Of a stretch of DNA of 64,000 nucleotides, positions 53,710 to 61,743 are shown one piece after another. This DNA comes from Candidatus Methanogranum gryphiswaldense (GTDB taxonomy: Archaea > Thermoplasmatota > Thermoplasmata > Methanomassiliicoccales > Methanomethylophilaceae). Location of the stretch: positions 989,093 through 1,053,092 of the forward strand of contig CP076745.1 of the NCBI GenBank assembly GCA_019262145.1, in the 5' to 3' direction. Positions within the stretch are counted from its first letter, which is position 1. Every line of letters begins with the position of its first letter. The position numbers and the translations under genes were made by a program. The notes beneath the pieces were generated by a model, which saw only the letters and a program-made list of their open reading frames with translations, ran no database searches and was not told the DNA's origin.

Positions 53710-55251
53710 ATGACTTCAAGTTTCACAGATCTGGGCATACCAGAAAGTATAATTAAGGCAATGAATGAAATGGGCTGGACCGAGCCCACACCTGTTCAGG
53801 TGGAAGCCATTCCGATAGGAATGTCAGGTTACGATATGTTCGCACAAGCACAGACCGGAACAGGAAAAACTGGAACCTACGGGTCCATCGTCCTCGGACG
53901 CACCAAATCCGGCTGTAAATCTCCATCGATCCTAACACTAGTACCCACCAGAGAACTGGCCAATCAGGTTGCAGAAGAGATCGATAAACTTTCCATATAC
54001 ACCGGCCACAAAACAGTCGCAGTTTATGGTGGAGTTAGCATAGAGAACCAGATAAAAAAGCTCAGAAAGGGTGTTGATATGATAATCGCCACTCCCGGAA
54101 GGCTAAAGGACATAATGAACAGGAACGAGGCAGACCTCTCCAAGATATCGATTGTCGTCCTTGACGAAGCAGACCGTATGCTGGACATGGGATTCTCCAG
54201 AGACCTGGACTTCATTCTCGGCAGGGTGCCCAGCAAAAGGCAGACACTCATGTTCTCAGCAACAATGTCGCCTGAGATTAAGAAACTGACCGATCACCAG
54301 ATGAAGGATCACAAAGAGATACTGGTCTCCAAGGATGAGCCGACCGTGGAACTCATAAAACAATACTATGTGATGACCACAAAAGATACTAAACTCGATG
54401 AGCTTTGTAATATTCTGGATACCCGCAACCCCAAGACGATCGTCTTCTGTCACACAAAACGCAGGGTTGACCAACTTACCAAGAAACTGACCGCTGCGAA
54501 TTACTATGTCAGCGCAATTCACGGCGATGTGCCCCAGAACAGAAGGGAGAAGGCCATCAAGAACTTCAAAGATGGAACCATAAATGTGCTGGTCGCAACA
54601 GACGTAGCGGCGAGAGGACTCGACATCAAGGATGTGGACTGTGCCGTAAACTATGACATGCCCACAGACCCGGAGACCTACGTACATCGTATCGGCCGTA
54701 CTGGCAGAGCCGGAAAAAGCGGTATAGCTGTAACCTTCGTCCTCGGTGAAGAGAAAGGGGACATGAAAGGAATAGAGCGTCAGGTCGACAAAAAAATACC
54801 AGTTCTGGATATGTCGGCATTCGATGACATAGATAATGCTGAGCCCACCCCCGTTGTAGAACAACCGGTCGCTGTTCAAGCCACAAGATCCAATATGAGA
54901 TCCCCCAGCACAAGACCTACCGTAAGGCCCAGTGTAAGAGCTGCAAGCGAACCCCGGACCGATAACAGGAGATCGAACAGGAACACCAGAGATGATGACA
55001 AGGTGTCCATGGAGATCTGTCTAGGAAGAGTAGATGGCATAGAGAAATCTGAACTTTGTGAATTCATAAAGAAAAAGGGATCACTAAGATCCATCGATAT
55101 CGGAAGGATCACCCTCAACGAAAGGAAATCCTTTGTAGAGATCGATAAGGACAAAGCAGATCTGGCCGTATGCTATCTCTCCAAATGTAGCTATGAGGGA
55201 AAGCCTCTGCAGGTCCGCATGATGCCAACCAAAATGGCAACCACACAGTGA
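53710..55251 (+). CDS. DEAD-box RNA helicase with C-terminal DbpA-type RNA-binding domain
   Basis: The 513-residue helicase has the Q-motif PTPVQVEAIPIG, Walker A AQTGTGKTG, VLDEADRMLDMG, FSATMS, and the C-terminal RecA motifs ATDVAARGLDIKDVD and HRIGRTGRAGKSG. A basic, proline- and arginine-rich linker (about 390-430) leads to a DbpA/CsdA-like RRM (VSMEICLGRVDGIEKSELC to LQVRMMPTK). Such bacterial-type helicases act in ribosome assembly or cold adaptation. It ends 108 bases before tRNA-Pro. Confidence 0.93.
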   Translation: MTSSFTDLGIPESIIKAMNEMGWTEPTPVQVEAIPIGMSGYDMFAQAQTGTGKTGTYGSIVLGRTKSGCKSPSILTLVPTRELANQVAEEIDKLSIYTGHKTVAVYGGVSIENQIKKLRKGVDMIIATPGRLKDIMNRNEADLSKISIVVLDEADRMLDMGFSRDLDFILGRVPSKRQTLMFSATMSPEIKKLTDHQMKDHKEILVSKDEPTVELIKQYYVMTTKDTKLDELCNILDTRNPKTIVFCHTKRRVDQLTKKLTAANYYVSAIHGDVPQNRREKAIKNFKDGTINVLVATDVAARGLDIKDVDCAVNYDMPTDPETYVHRIGRTGRAGKSGIAVTFVLGEEKGDMKGIERQVDKKIPVLDMSAFDDIDNAEPTPVVEQPVAVQATRSNMRSPSTRPTVRPSVRAASEPRTDNRRSNRNTRDDDKVSMEICLGRVDGIEKSELCEFIKKKGSLRSIDIGRITLNERKSFVEIDKDKADLAVCYLSKCSYEGKPLQVRMMPTKMATTQ

Positions 55252-55270
55252 ACTAAAAACCAATTGAAAC

Positions 55271-55317
55271 TCCTGACCCCTTCCGACCGCGTTATAACTG
55301 ATCGGTGAGGGTCAGGA
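55271..55317 (+). terminator. Extended stem-loop between the DEAD-box gene and tRNA-Pro
   Basis: TCCTGACCC (55271-55279) and GGGTCAGGA (55309-55317) pair perfectly over 9 bases, and an inner CCGA/TCGG pair of 4 bases shortens the loop. It starts 19 bases after the helicase stop. It most likely ends that transcript, but its size also allows a small structured RNA. Confidence 0.45.
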
Positions 55318-55359
55318 CAATCCCGAAATTTTAATATCAGAACAGGAATCAGCATTCGT

Positions 55360-55432
55360 GGGCCTGTGGGGTAGCTTGGTATCCTTGTAGGTTCGGGACC
55401 TATTGACTCCGGTTCAAATCCGGGCAGGCCCA
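55360..55432 (+). tRNA. tRNA-Pro (anticodon CGG)
   Basis: A 73-base cloverleaf can be drawn. Acceptor GGGCCTG pairs with CAGGCCC, with discriminator A at 55432. The D arm has GGG-TAGCTTGGT-ATCC. The anticodon stem GTAGG (55387-55391) pairs with CCTAT (55399-55403), and loop TTCGGGA holds CGG at 55394-55396. The T arm is TCCGG-TTCAAAT-CCGGG. No CCA is encoded. An AT-rich stretch of more than 250 bases follows. Confidence 0.93.
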
Positions 55433-55685
55433 CTCATTGTATTCCCCAGCATCACATTTTAAACACAGATTGTTTTAATCGCATTAACTTTTTATTTAGG
55501 CGATTCTACTATAATGCACCTTAACTATAATTAATGTCTATCTTTAACTCATTATACTATACATATTGATAAATTAATTATCATTTTTATATCAAGTAAT
55601 ATAATAATGTATATAATATATGATTAATTGTCTAATACTATGCCATGACCTTGGTTATGGTCCGTCTCTTGTATGAGGAAGAAAA

Positions 55686-56477
55686 ATGAGATTAGAGGAC
55701 GAGATCAGAGAAACAGCAATAAAAAACGGATTCCAACTATTCGGAGTAGCAGATATTGAAAAACTGGAAGAGATCGAATTCCCTGAAGGACGTGGACTCG
55801 AGAAACCTTCAGAATTCATGAAAAAAGCTGGAATAGAGGGTGCCAGATCAATAATAATCTTAGGTATGGTGATATGGGACGAGGGCATGAATTCTGCCGT
55901 CAACGCTGTAGGTGGAGACTTCAGCGGCGGAGCCACTGAATACTACAATCTATACTACGAAGCCATCGAGACACGTGGATGGAGGATCAGCGATTGGATC
56001 TCCCATGAAAAAGGATTCAGAACGGTCCCGTCTTTGACCGTACATCTGAAACTTGCAGCCCATTTAGCAGGATTGGGGTTCATCGGCCATAACACCCAGA
56101 TAATAACCCCAGAATACGGGCCCCGCATACGTTGGATCGCATTATTCACCACAGCAGACCTTGAAAAAGGCGAACCGTTCACCAGGGACCTATGCGCTGA
56201 ACAGTCTGCCTGTAGGAACGGTTCTCTATGTGTAAAAGCGTGTCCCTATCGTGCGATAATCCCCGGCCCCTCTCAGGGAGTGGAACCAGGAAAGAAGGTC
56301 GATTATGATGGATGCGTGGTTGCTCATGAATTCGATCCCAAACCAGACAAGAAATGGGAGAAATACATACGCAGGATCACAGAACGCGGATTCATGGAAT
56401 GCACAATATGCAATACGGTCTGCCCATATGGTAAGATAATCGATGAGAAGATCGCTCCTAAAAAACAAGGATTGTGA
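55686..56477 (+). CDS. QueG-like iron-sulfur protein with two 4Fe-4S clusters
   Basis: The 263-residue protein has a central domain (LAAHLAGLGFIGHNTQIITP) similar to epoxyqueuosine reductase and reductive dehalogenases. It ends in two ferredoxin-like cysteine sets, CAEQSACRNGSLCVKACPYRAI and CTICNTVCPYGKII. The corrinoid-contact region is shorter than in QueG, so the substrate is unclear. The chemistry is probably a low-potential reduction. It may relate to corrinoid reactivation, since methanogens have such proteins, but the size differs from RamA. The upstream 253 bases after tRNA-Pro are extremely AT-rich, with no visible gene. Confidence 0.78.
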   Translation: MRLEDEIRETAIKNGFQLFGVADIEKLEEIEFPEGRGLEKPSEFMKKAGIEGARSIIILGMVIWDEGMNSAVNAVGGDFSGGATEYYNLYYEAIETRGWRISDWISHEKGFRTVPSLTVHLKLAAHLAGLGFIGHNTQIITPEYGPRIRWIALFTTADLEKGEPFTRDLCAEQSACRNGSLCVKACPYRAIIPGPSQGVEPGKKVDYDGCVVAHEFDPKPDKKWEKYIRRITERGFMECTICNTVCPYGKIIDEKIAPKKQGL

Positions 56478-56624
56478 TTAGCCTAGGATATCAGCTTTGC
56501 TTTGAACAAATACTGAATAAACTCGAATGAAACTTAAAACAATTTCAAACCTTTTAACCAACAACCATCCTTAAGATCGTCTTATCAAGATAGTATATGC
56601 ATAAATTTACCTGTAGGCACGATC

Positions 56625-56647
56625 ACAGACCTCATAAAAGAGTCTGT
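56625..56647. other. Imperfect stem-loop after the QueG-like gene
   Basis: ACAGACCTC (56625-56633) pairs with GAG-TCTGT (56640-56647) with one bulged C and loop ATAAAA, followed by TTTCCTTCT on the plus strand. It lies between two convergent genes and may be a terminator for the plus-strand gene. Confidence 0.35.
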
Positions 56648-56695
56648 TTCCTTCTGATATGTGTCATATACAGTAAAAAAAATTCTTAATGATGT

Positions 56696-57769
56696 TTACT
56701 TTAATAACGGTTTAAGACCGGACTGCGATGAGAATTTCACAGAAGATAACAAGAATATCAACGCTGCAACAACAAACGGTATTCCGATAACGTAATATTT
56801 CGCATCTCCTCCAAAAAGAGGATAGAATGTGATAGCAAAAAAGAGCAAGAAGACGCCGACACTTTTCAACTTCTCACCTCTGAAATACAATGTAACCGCA
56901 GAAATAAAGAACACAACACCGAATATTACATCGACCAATTCCACATCTGATTCTCCAAAAATCAATTGAGATATTGAAAAAGAAAGAGCACTGACGCCGA
57001 ATAACATCATAGGTATTCCGATGGCGAATTCTCCCTCTCTTATAGCACAGAACGAAAGCATCAAGACAGATATTGAAAGTATGATCTTTGCTATATTGTA
57101 TGAGTTGTATCCCGCAGTAGATAGGGCTATCACACTATCCAGATACCATATGCCCACAATAAGACAGGTTATACCCAGAACGAACATCCCAACCGATTCG
57201 GTGATTATGACGTGTACAGGATTGTGATCCACGGCATTGGGAGATATCTCTGCAGCCATCAACTGTACCGCTGCATAGGAGGACATCATTATACCCGAAA
57301 AAAGGAACATCACTCCTTCTATCGGCCAACTCGTCAGTAAACCTGAAAATATCATACCTATTCCTGAAGTGACCACCGATATGAAAAGTACCCAATCCTT
57401 ATTCCGCCACAACTGCATTGCTATCACCAACATAGCAAACCCGAATGTCAGGTCAATGATCGATAACCCTACCTGACAATATATCAAATACGTCACAGCA
57501 AAGCTTAGAGAAGAAATGCCTATCAAAAAAAGCACAAGACCTTCCAAAAACACCATATTACGCAAAGCATAAGCTGCATAGATCAAGACGATGACAGACA
57601 ACACCATTTTGACAACATTATATGCGTATGTATCGATAGGCATGAATTCCCAAATTTGATTTGTGTAATGGACACCCATAAAAAAGATCAATATCCCAGC
57701 AAATAAAAAACCGGCAATATGGACCGTCATACATGGGGTCGTATAATTTTGGGAATCTGATTCTACCAT
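56696..57769 (-). CDS. Polytopic membrane protein made of two homologous halves
   Basis: The 357-residue protein has about ten hydrophobic segments. The first half has GFLFAGILIFFMGVHY, YNVVKMVLSVIVLIYAAYAL, LVLFLIGISSLSFAVTYLIY and IIDLTFGFAMLVIAMQLW. The second half has the matching GMFVLGITCLIVGIWY, YNIAKIILSISVLMLSFCAI, IPMMLFGVSALSFSISQLIF and LVDVIFGVVFFISAVTLYF. This shows an internal duplication. No charged transport motif or family is recognised. ATG 57769 was chosen over TTG 57790. Confidence 0.75.
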   Translation of the reverse strand: MVESDSQNYTTPCMTVHIAGFLFAGILIFFMGVHYTNQIWEFMPIDTYAYNVVKMVLSVIVLIYAAYALRNMVFLEGLVLFLIGISSLSFAVTYLIYCQVGLSIIDLTFGFAMLVIAMQLWRNKDWVLFISVVTSGIGMIFSGLLTSWPIEGVMFLFSGIMMSSYAAVQLMAAEISPNAVDHNPVHVIITESVGMFVLGITCLIVGIWYLDSVIALSTAGYNSYNIAKIILSISVLMLSFCAIREGEFAIGIPMMLFGVSALSFSISQLIFGESDVELVDVIFGVVFFISAVTLYFRGEKLKSVGVFLLFFAITFYPLFGGDAKYYVIGIPFVVAALIFLLSSVKFSSQSGLKPLLK

Positions 57770-57917
57770 TATTTGGTATCCGAATCTCAAGGTTATAATT
57801 TTAACCCCTTGATATTAACATCCTGGTATCAATGAACCGTGCATTTCAAACAATAAAGATTTAAAAAACTCTTGATAATAAGTTTTAATAAGTCACTCGT
57901 ATAAGCACCCCCATTAC

Positions 57918-58775
57918 ATGTTTTGGTTACCCCTTGTACTCGGAGCAGCCGCCAGCGTTTCGGTGGCAGTAATCATCTCCAAGTTCATCTCTGATAGTGT
58001 GGACCCGAAAGTAGCTATGTCCATCAGGGGTTTTGTAGTACTCTTGATGGTGGGGTCTGCAGTATTGATCAGCGGCAAATTCGAAGGCATACTCAGCATA
58101 CCGATGTATTCTCTGCTATTCATTGTATTATCGGGAGCGGCCTTGGCATGGGCCCGCATATTCTACTTTGAAGCATTGGTGCAGGGTGGCGCGGGGAAGG
58201 TCTCTGCAGTGAATAAGACCAGCGCTTCTCTCGCGATTTTAATGGCATTCATATTCCTCGGAGAAGAACTGACGTATGCCACAGTACTTTCCGCAATACT
58301 CATCATTACGGGCGCTGCATTAACAATAAAAGGCGACAAGAATGCTAAAGAAAAATGGTTGATGTTGGCAGTATTCAGCGCCATTTGCGGTGCTGCCTAC
58401 TCAGTTCTCGGAAAACCAGGAGCAGCAGATGTGGATCCCTTTCTAGCCACAGGACTTCGTGCAATAGTATTCTTCATGATCACCTTTAGTGCAGTATATG
58501 CTGCGGGCGAAAAGGTAAACTTGAAGAAAATCGGAGACTATGATAAAGGATTGATAATCATTTCCGGAGTTTTCTTCGGCCTCTCTTGGCTCACCCTGTA
58601 TTATGCAGTACTCGTGGGTCCTGCAGGAACCGTATCTGTTCTTGACAAACTGAGCTTACCAATAATAGTTATATGCTCATACTTCCTCCTCAATGAAAGA
58701 TTAGATAAACGGTCCTGGATCGGAATACTAATTATGACGATAGGAATACTCGCACCGTTGCTAGATCTTATATGA
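57918..58775 (+). CDS. EamA/DMT-superfamily transporter
   Basis: The 285-residue protein has ten hydrophobic helices in two five-helix EamA repeats. The first half contains IPMYSLLFIVLSGAALAWAR then YFEALVQGGAG and VSAVNKTSASLAILMAFIFL. The second half contains LTLYYAVLVGPAGTVSVLDK and YFLLNERLDKRSWIGILIM. The typical glutamate at the end of each fourth helix (GEEL, NERL) is seen. It exports or imports small metabolites of unknown type. The gene stands alone. Confidence 0.88.
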   Translation: MFWLPLVLGAAASVSVAVIISKFISDSVDPKVAMSIRGFVVLLMVGSAVLISGKFEGILSIPMYSLLFIVLSGAALAWARIFYFEALVQGGAGKVSAVNKTSASLAILMAFIFLGEELTYATVLSAILIITGAALTIKGDKNAKEKWLMLAVFSAICGAAYSVLGKPGAADVDPFLATGLRAIVFFMITFSAVYAAGEKVNLKKIGDYDKGLIIISGVFFGLSWLTLYYAVLVGPAGTVSVLDKLSLPIIVICSYFLLNERLDKRSWIGILIMTIGILAPLLDLI

Positions 58776-58850
58776 TACGTCACAACAATCATCAGAAAAT
58801 TACAACCATATAAAATGCCAAGTGAATATAATACGACCGAATGAGATCAC

Positions 58851-58973
58851 ATGACCACAGATTTTCCTGCTTCAGAAGTTGCAATAATTATAATATCGAT
58901 TATTGGACTAATCATCGGAACTGCATTTTTGATACGTTCTGGAAAAATAATGCCCAAAGGCCCCCGTAGATGA
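58851..58973 (+). CDS. Small single-pass membrane protein (40 residues)
   Basis: The ATG opens 40 codons: a short acidic N-terminus MTTDFPASE, one hydrophobic helix VAIIIISIIGLIIGTAFLI, and a basic tail RSGKIMPKGPRR. The positive-inside rule is obeyed with the C-terminus inside. TATAAAAT at 58810-58817 lies about 35-40 bases upstream. A T-rich stretch follows. Size and topology resemble small regulatory subunits such as KdpF, but no partner is adjacent. Its short length makes the call tentative. Confidence 0.5.
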   Translation: MTTDFPASEVAIIIISIIGLIIGTAFLIRSGKIMPKGPRR

Positions 58974-59041
58974 ACTGTTTTTAAATTTTATATTTACTTT
59001 GAATATCTAATAAAACTAAGATATTTCAAAAACTGTAATAT

Positions 59042-59674
59042 TCAAAATTTCTTTACAGGATGACGTATCACAGTCCTCATCTTTGACGGGTCGCATTTGC
59101 GTGCATCACTCAAATAGATCTCATGATGACGGCGTTCTTTCGTAATATCAACATCGTATCCATTAGAACCAGCATACTGATCCATCATCTTGATCGTTGC
59201 AGGTTCATCATCATAAGGCCCTAAATGCATACATTGCACACATGGTCCCTCATTGTATGTAATGAATTGAACCTGAGAATGATCAGATCTCTTTTTTCTT
59301 GTCACTTCTTCCAACGCCCATTCAAAATCCTCCCTTTTGACAAAATCTGGAAGTCTTATCATCGATATCCAATTGAATTCTTCCTTTCTTAGATAACCCA
59401 CGCCTACAATGTCGTCCATCCACCACAATCCTTCCAATGGCGGTACCACATAATCGAAGAACCCCTTCATTTCGTGACCTGCTTTACGACTCATCTTAAT
59501 TGTAAAAGCAACACTGTAAAGCATACCTATGGCTTTCTCGTAATCTCCGCCCTCTATATTGGGATCGCCTTTTCCCCTTACTGAAATGAAATTCATTGAC
59601 GGGATGTCTATGATCTCCGGTCTGTTCCGAGGCATATAGAACTCTTTGTATTCTTTCTTGTAATCAAATGTCAT
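59042..59674 (-). CDS. GyrI-like small-molecule-binding domain protein
   Basis: The 210-residue protein has the GyrI/SOUL-like arrangement: DIPSMNFISVRGKGDPNIEG, YEKAIGMLYSVAFTIKMSRK, MKGFFDYVVPPLEGLWW, FNWISMIRLPDFV, VQFITYNEGPCVQCMHLGPYDDEP and the end MRTVIRHPV. It is the stand-alone type without a DNA-binding domain. In bacteria members bind drugs or act as ligand sensors; some hydrolyse small molecules. A role here is not evident. Confidence 0.8.
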   Translation of the reverse strand: MTFDYKKEYKEFYMPRNRPEIIDIPSMNFISVRGKGDPNIEGGDYEKAIGMLYSVAFTIKMSRKAGHEMKGFFDYVVPPLEGLWWMDDIVGVGYLRKEEFNWISMIRLPDFVKREDFEWALEEVTRKKRSDHSQVQFITYNEGPCVQCMHLGPYDDEPATIKMMDQYAGSNGYDVDITKERRHHEIYLSDARKCDPSKMRTVIRHPVKKF

Positions 59675-59845
59675 TACAATATACCGTACCGTGCAATGAA
59701 CTCAGATTTTTATAATCATTCGCATAAGTCCTCTGATCTGAAATGAACAAACAAATTTACACTCTTTTCTGACATCTATTATTCCTTTTTACAAATTTTT
59801 AAACAACCATTTTGTCATTTGTATTGTATGTATGAAAGCCAATTT

Positions 59846-59877
59846 ATTGCATATTGATAGGTATAAATATGTGCAAT
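59846..59877 (+). promoter_or_regulatory. Promoter of the Fic gene inside a near-palindrome
   Basis: ATTGCATAT at 59846-59854 and ATATGTGCAAT at 59867-59877 form an imperfect inverted repeat around the TATA element TATAAATA (59862-59869). The TATA box is 22-29 bases before the ATG at 59891, which predicts a leaderless mRNA. A protein bound to both arms would cover the TATA box, so repression is plausible. Confidence 0.4.
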
Positions 59878-59890
59878 AACTCAAAGAATT

Positions 59891-60946
59891 ATGAGACGGT
59901 TCGACTATTCATTTCTCAACAAACGGGTCATAGACTCTGAAATGTTGGACCGTATCTTGAATATACAGAAACTAAAGATCATGACCGACGAGAGAAAGAA
60001 ACAGTTCCCGTCCGTTTTCAAAGAATTAGAATCGACATCAATACTGCAATCTGTGAAATGGTCCAACATCATGGAAGGGATAGTGGTTACAGACAAACGT
60101 ATTGCAGAGATCGTCCAACACAACAGTTGTCCTTCAAACAGTGATGAAATGGAAATTGCTGGATACCACGATGCGCTCGTGAAGGTACATCAAGAGTATG
60201 AGCTATTGGACCTCGATGAGAATACCATCTTGGATCTTCAGAGGATCATGACCTCATATATCCCCGAAAAGAACATCGGATACAGAAAAGAAAACAACCC
60301 TGCTCCTGAAAACAACCCCTACAGCAACAGAAGCATGAGACTCAAACCGATACCTGCGGATGAAACAGAAGAAGCCGTACATCAATTACTGGTGGCATAC
60401 AACTCCGCAAAGGATGATGATGGCATCAACACGTTCTTAGTGATCCCTTGCTTCATCTTAGACCTTATCTGCATACATCCCATGTCTGAGGATAACAGAA
60501 GACTCTCAAGACTGGTCTCGATATTGATCATGTACAAAGAAGGCCTCGATATAGGAAGGTACATATCTTTCGAAGAACAGATCAATCGTTCAAAAGATGA
60601 ATACTATGCAGCACTAAAAAGATCATCCGAAGGCTGGCACAAGAACAACAACAATTATCTTCCGTTCATATACAATTTCATCAACATAATATACCAATGC
60701 TACAAAGAATTGGATAAACGCTTCAATGTCATCGGGGATAAAAAGGTCAACAAGACAAATCGTATAGAGGCCGTGATAATGAACAACGATCTTCCGATAT
60801 CAAAGAAAGAGATATGCGAACTACTTCCGGACGTTAGTCCGACCACGGTGGAATCAGTATTGTCCAGAATGATGGTGGATGGAACAATAAGAAAAATAGG
60901 CGGCAACCGTAATGCGAGATACAAAAAGGTCACAAACCAATTATAA
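59891..60946 (+). CDS. Fic-domain protein with N-terminal inhibitory motif and winged-helix end
   Basis: Fic enzymes attach AMP or other phosphate groups to target proteins. The 351-residue protein has the class II inhibitory helix motif S-x-x-x-E-G as SNIMEG (58-63). The active-site loop reads HPMSEDNRRLSR (196-207), whereas the usual form is HPFxDGNGRxxR. His, the acidic residue, Asn and both Arg remain, but both glycines are replaced (Asp201, Arg203). The C-terminal 70 residues form a winged helix (SKKEICELLPDVSPTTVESV). This could be an AMPylator with changed substrate use or an inactive regulator. Confidence 0.85.
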   Translation: MRRFDYSFLNKRVIDSEMLDRILNIQKLKIMTDERKKQFPSVFKELESTSILQSVKWSNIMEGIVVTDKRIAEIVQHNSCPSNSDEMEIAGYHDALVKVHQEYELLDLDENTILDLQRIMTSYIPEKNIGYRKENNPAPENNPYSNRSMRLKPIPADETEEAVHQLLVAYNSAKDDDGINTFLVIPCFILDLICIHPMSEDNRRLSRLVSILIMYKEGLDIGRYISFEEQINRSKDEYYAALKRSSEGWHKNNNNYLPFIYNFINIIYQCYKELDKRFNVIGDKKVNKTNRIEAVIMNNDLPISKKEICELLPDVSPTTVESVLSRMMVDGTIRKIGGNRNARYKKVTNQL

Positions 60947-61018
60947 AACAACAATATCATGCAATGATCTCGATAAATCAAGGAAACAATTTTTAAAACA
61001 GTAATTCGATCATCAAAC

Positions 61019-61705
61019 ATGACCTCACCAGAAGAACCAAAGATCACTGTAACAAAGAATGGTCCCTATATTGTGTCCGGAAATGTTCCGATCTCAGAAA
61101 AGATCATAACTCCTAAAGGTGCAGGATACATCTGGACCGATGGAAGGCCTATCCCGCAGGGAGAGAAATATTCCCTCTGCCGCTGCGGTCACAGTTCTAA
61201 CGCTCCATTCTGCAGCGGAGCTCATGCCAGAATAGGATTCGAGGGCACAGAGACAGCAGGACACTCAGATTACACTGACAGGTCCAAGATGTATCTCGGA
61301 CCTGCACTCAACATGCTTGACGACGACAGGTGTGCATTCGCACGTTTCTGCCACAGAAGAGATGGTACGGCATGGGAACTTTTGAGAACCTCAGATAACC
61401 ACAATGATAGGTCTGAAGCGATAAGAGCCGCAAGCGAATGCCCCGCAGGAAGACTCACGGCGCTTGGGTTGGACGGCTCGATGATGGAAGATGACCTGAA
61501 AAAAGAGATATTCATCGTACAAGACCCGACCAGAGATGTGTCAGGCGGACTTTACGTCAAAGGCGGGATCGAACTAGTAGGTGCCGATGGTAAGGAATAT
61601 GAGCCACGCAACAGATATGTGCTATGCCGTTGCGGAGAAGCCACGATAAAGCCGTTCTGCAATGCGATGCATGTCAGCGAGGGCTACGACGACAGAAGAC
61701 GTTAA
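61019..61705 (+). CDS. Twin CDGSH iron-sulfur protein with a middle Fer4_19-like segment
   Basis: The 228-residue protein has two CDGSH-type 2Fe-2S sites with three Cys and one His each: Cys54, Cys56, Cys65, His69 (CRCGHSSNAPFCSGAH) and Cys203, Cys205, Cys214, His218 (CRCGEATIKPFCNAMH). Between them, CAFARFCHRRDGTAW and ASECPAGRL supply further cysteines, like the mono-cluster domain often joined to CDGSH. Electron transfer or iron-sulfur handling is probable. It stands alone between the Fic gene and the convergent kdpD. Confidence 0.85.
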   Translation: MTSPEEPKITVTKNGPYIVSGNVPISEKIITPKGAGYIWTDGRPIPQGEKYSLCRCGHSSNAPFCSGAHARIGFEGTETAGHSDYTDRSKMYLGPALNMLDDDRCAFARFCHRRDGTAWELLRTSDNHNDRSEAIRAASECPAGRLTALGLDGSMMEDDLKKEIFIVQDPTRDVSGGLYVKGGIELVGADGKEYEPRNRYVLCRCGEATIKPFCNAMHVSEGYDDRRR

Positions 61706-61743
61706 TGTAACATCTTAACAAACCCTTTACTTTATCTACCGGG

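Noticed and set aside
55191-55433. Minus-strand open frame of 80 codons across tRNA-Pro
   Set aside because: It is antisense to the tRNA and the helicase end.
55360-55700. Integrated element at tRNA-Pro
   Set aside because: No integrase, no repeat of the tRNA 3' end and no mobile genes were seen downstream; only AT-rich DNA.
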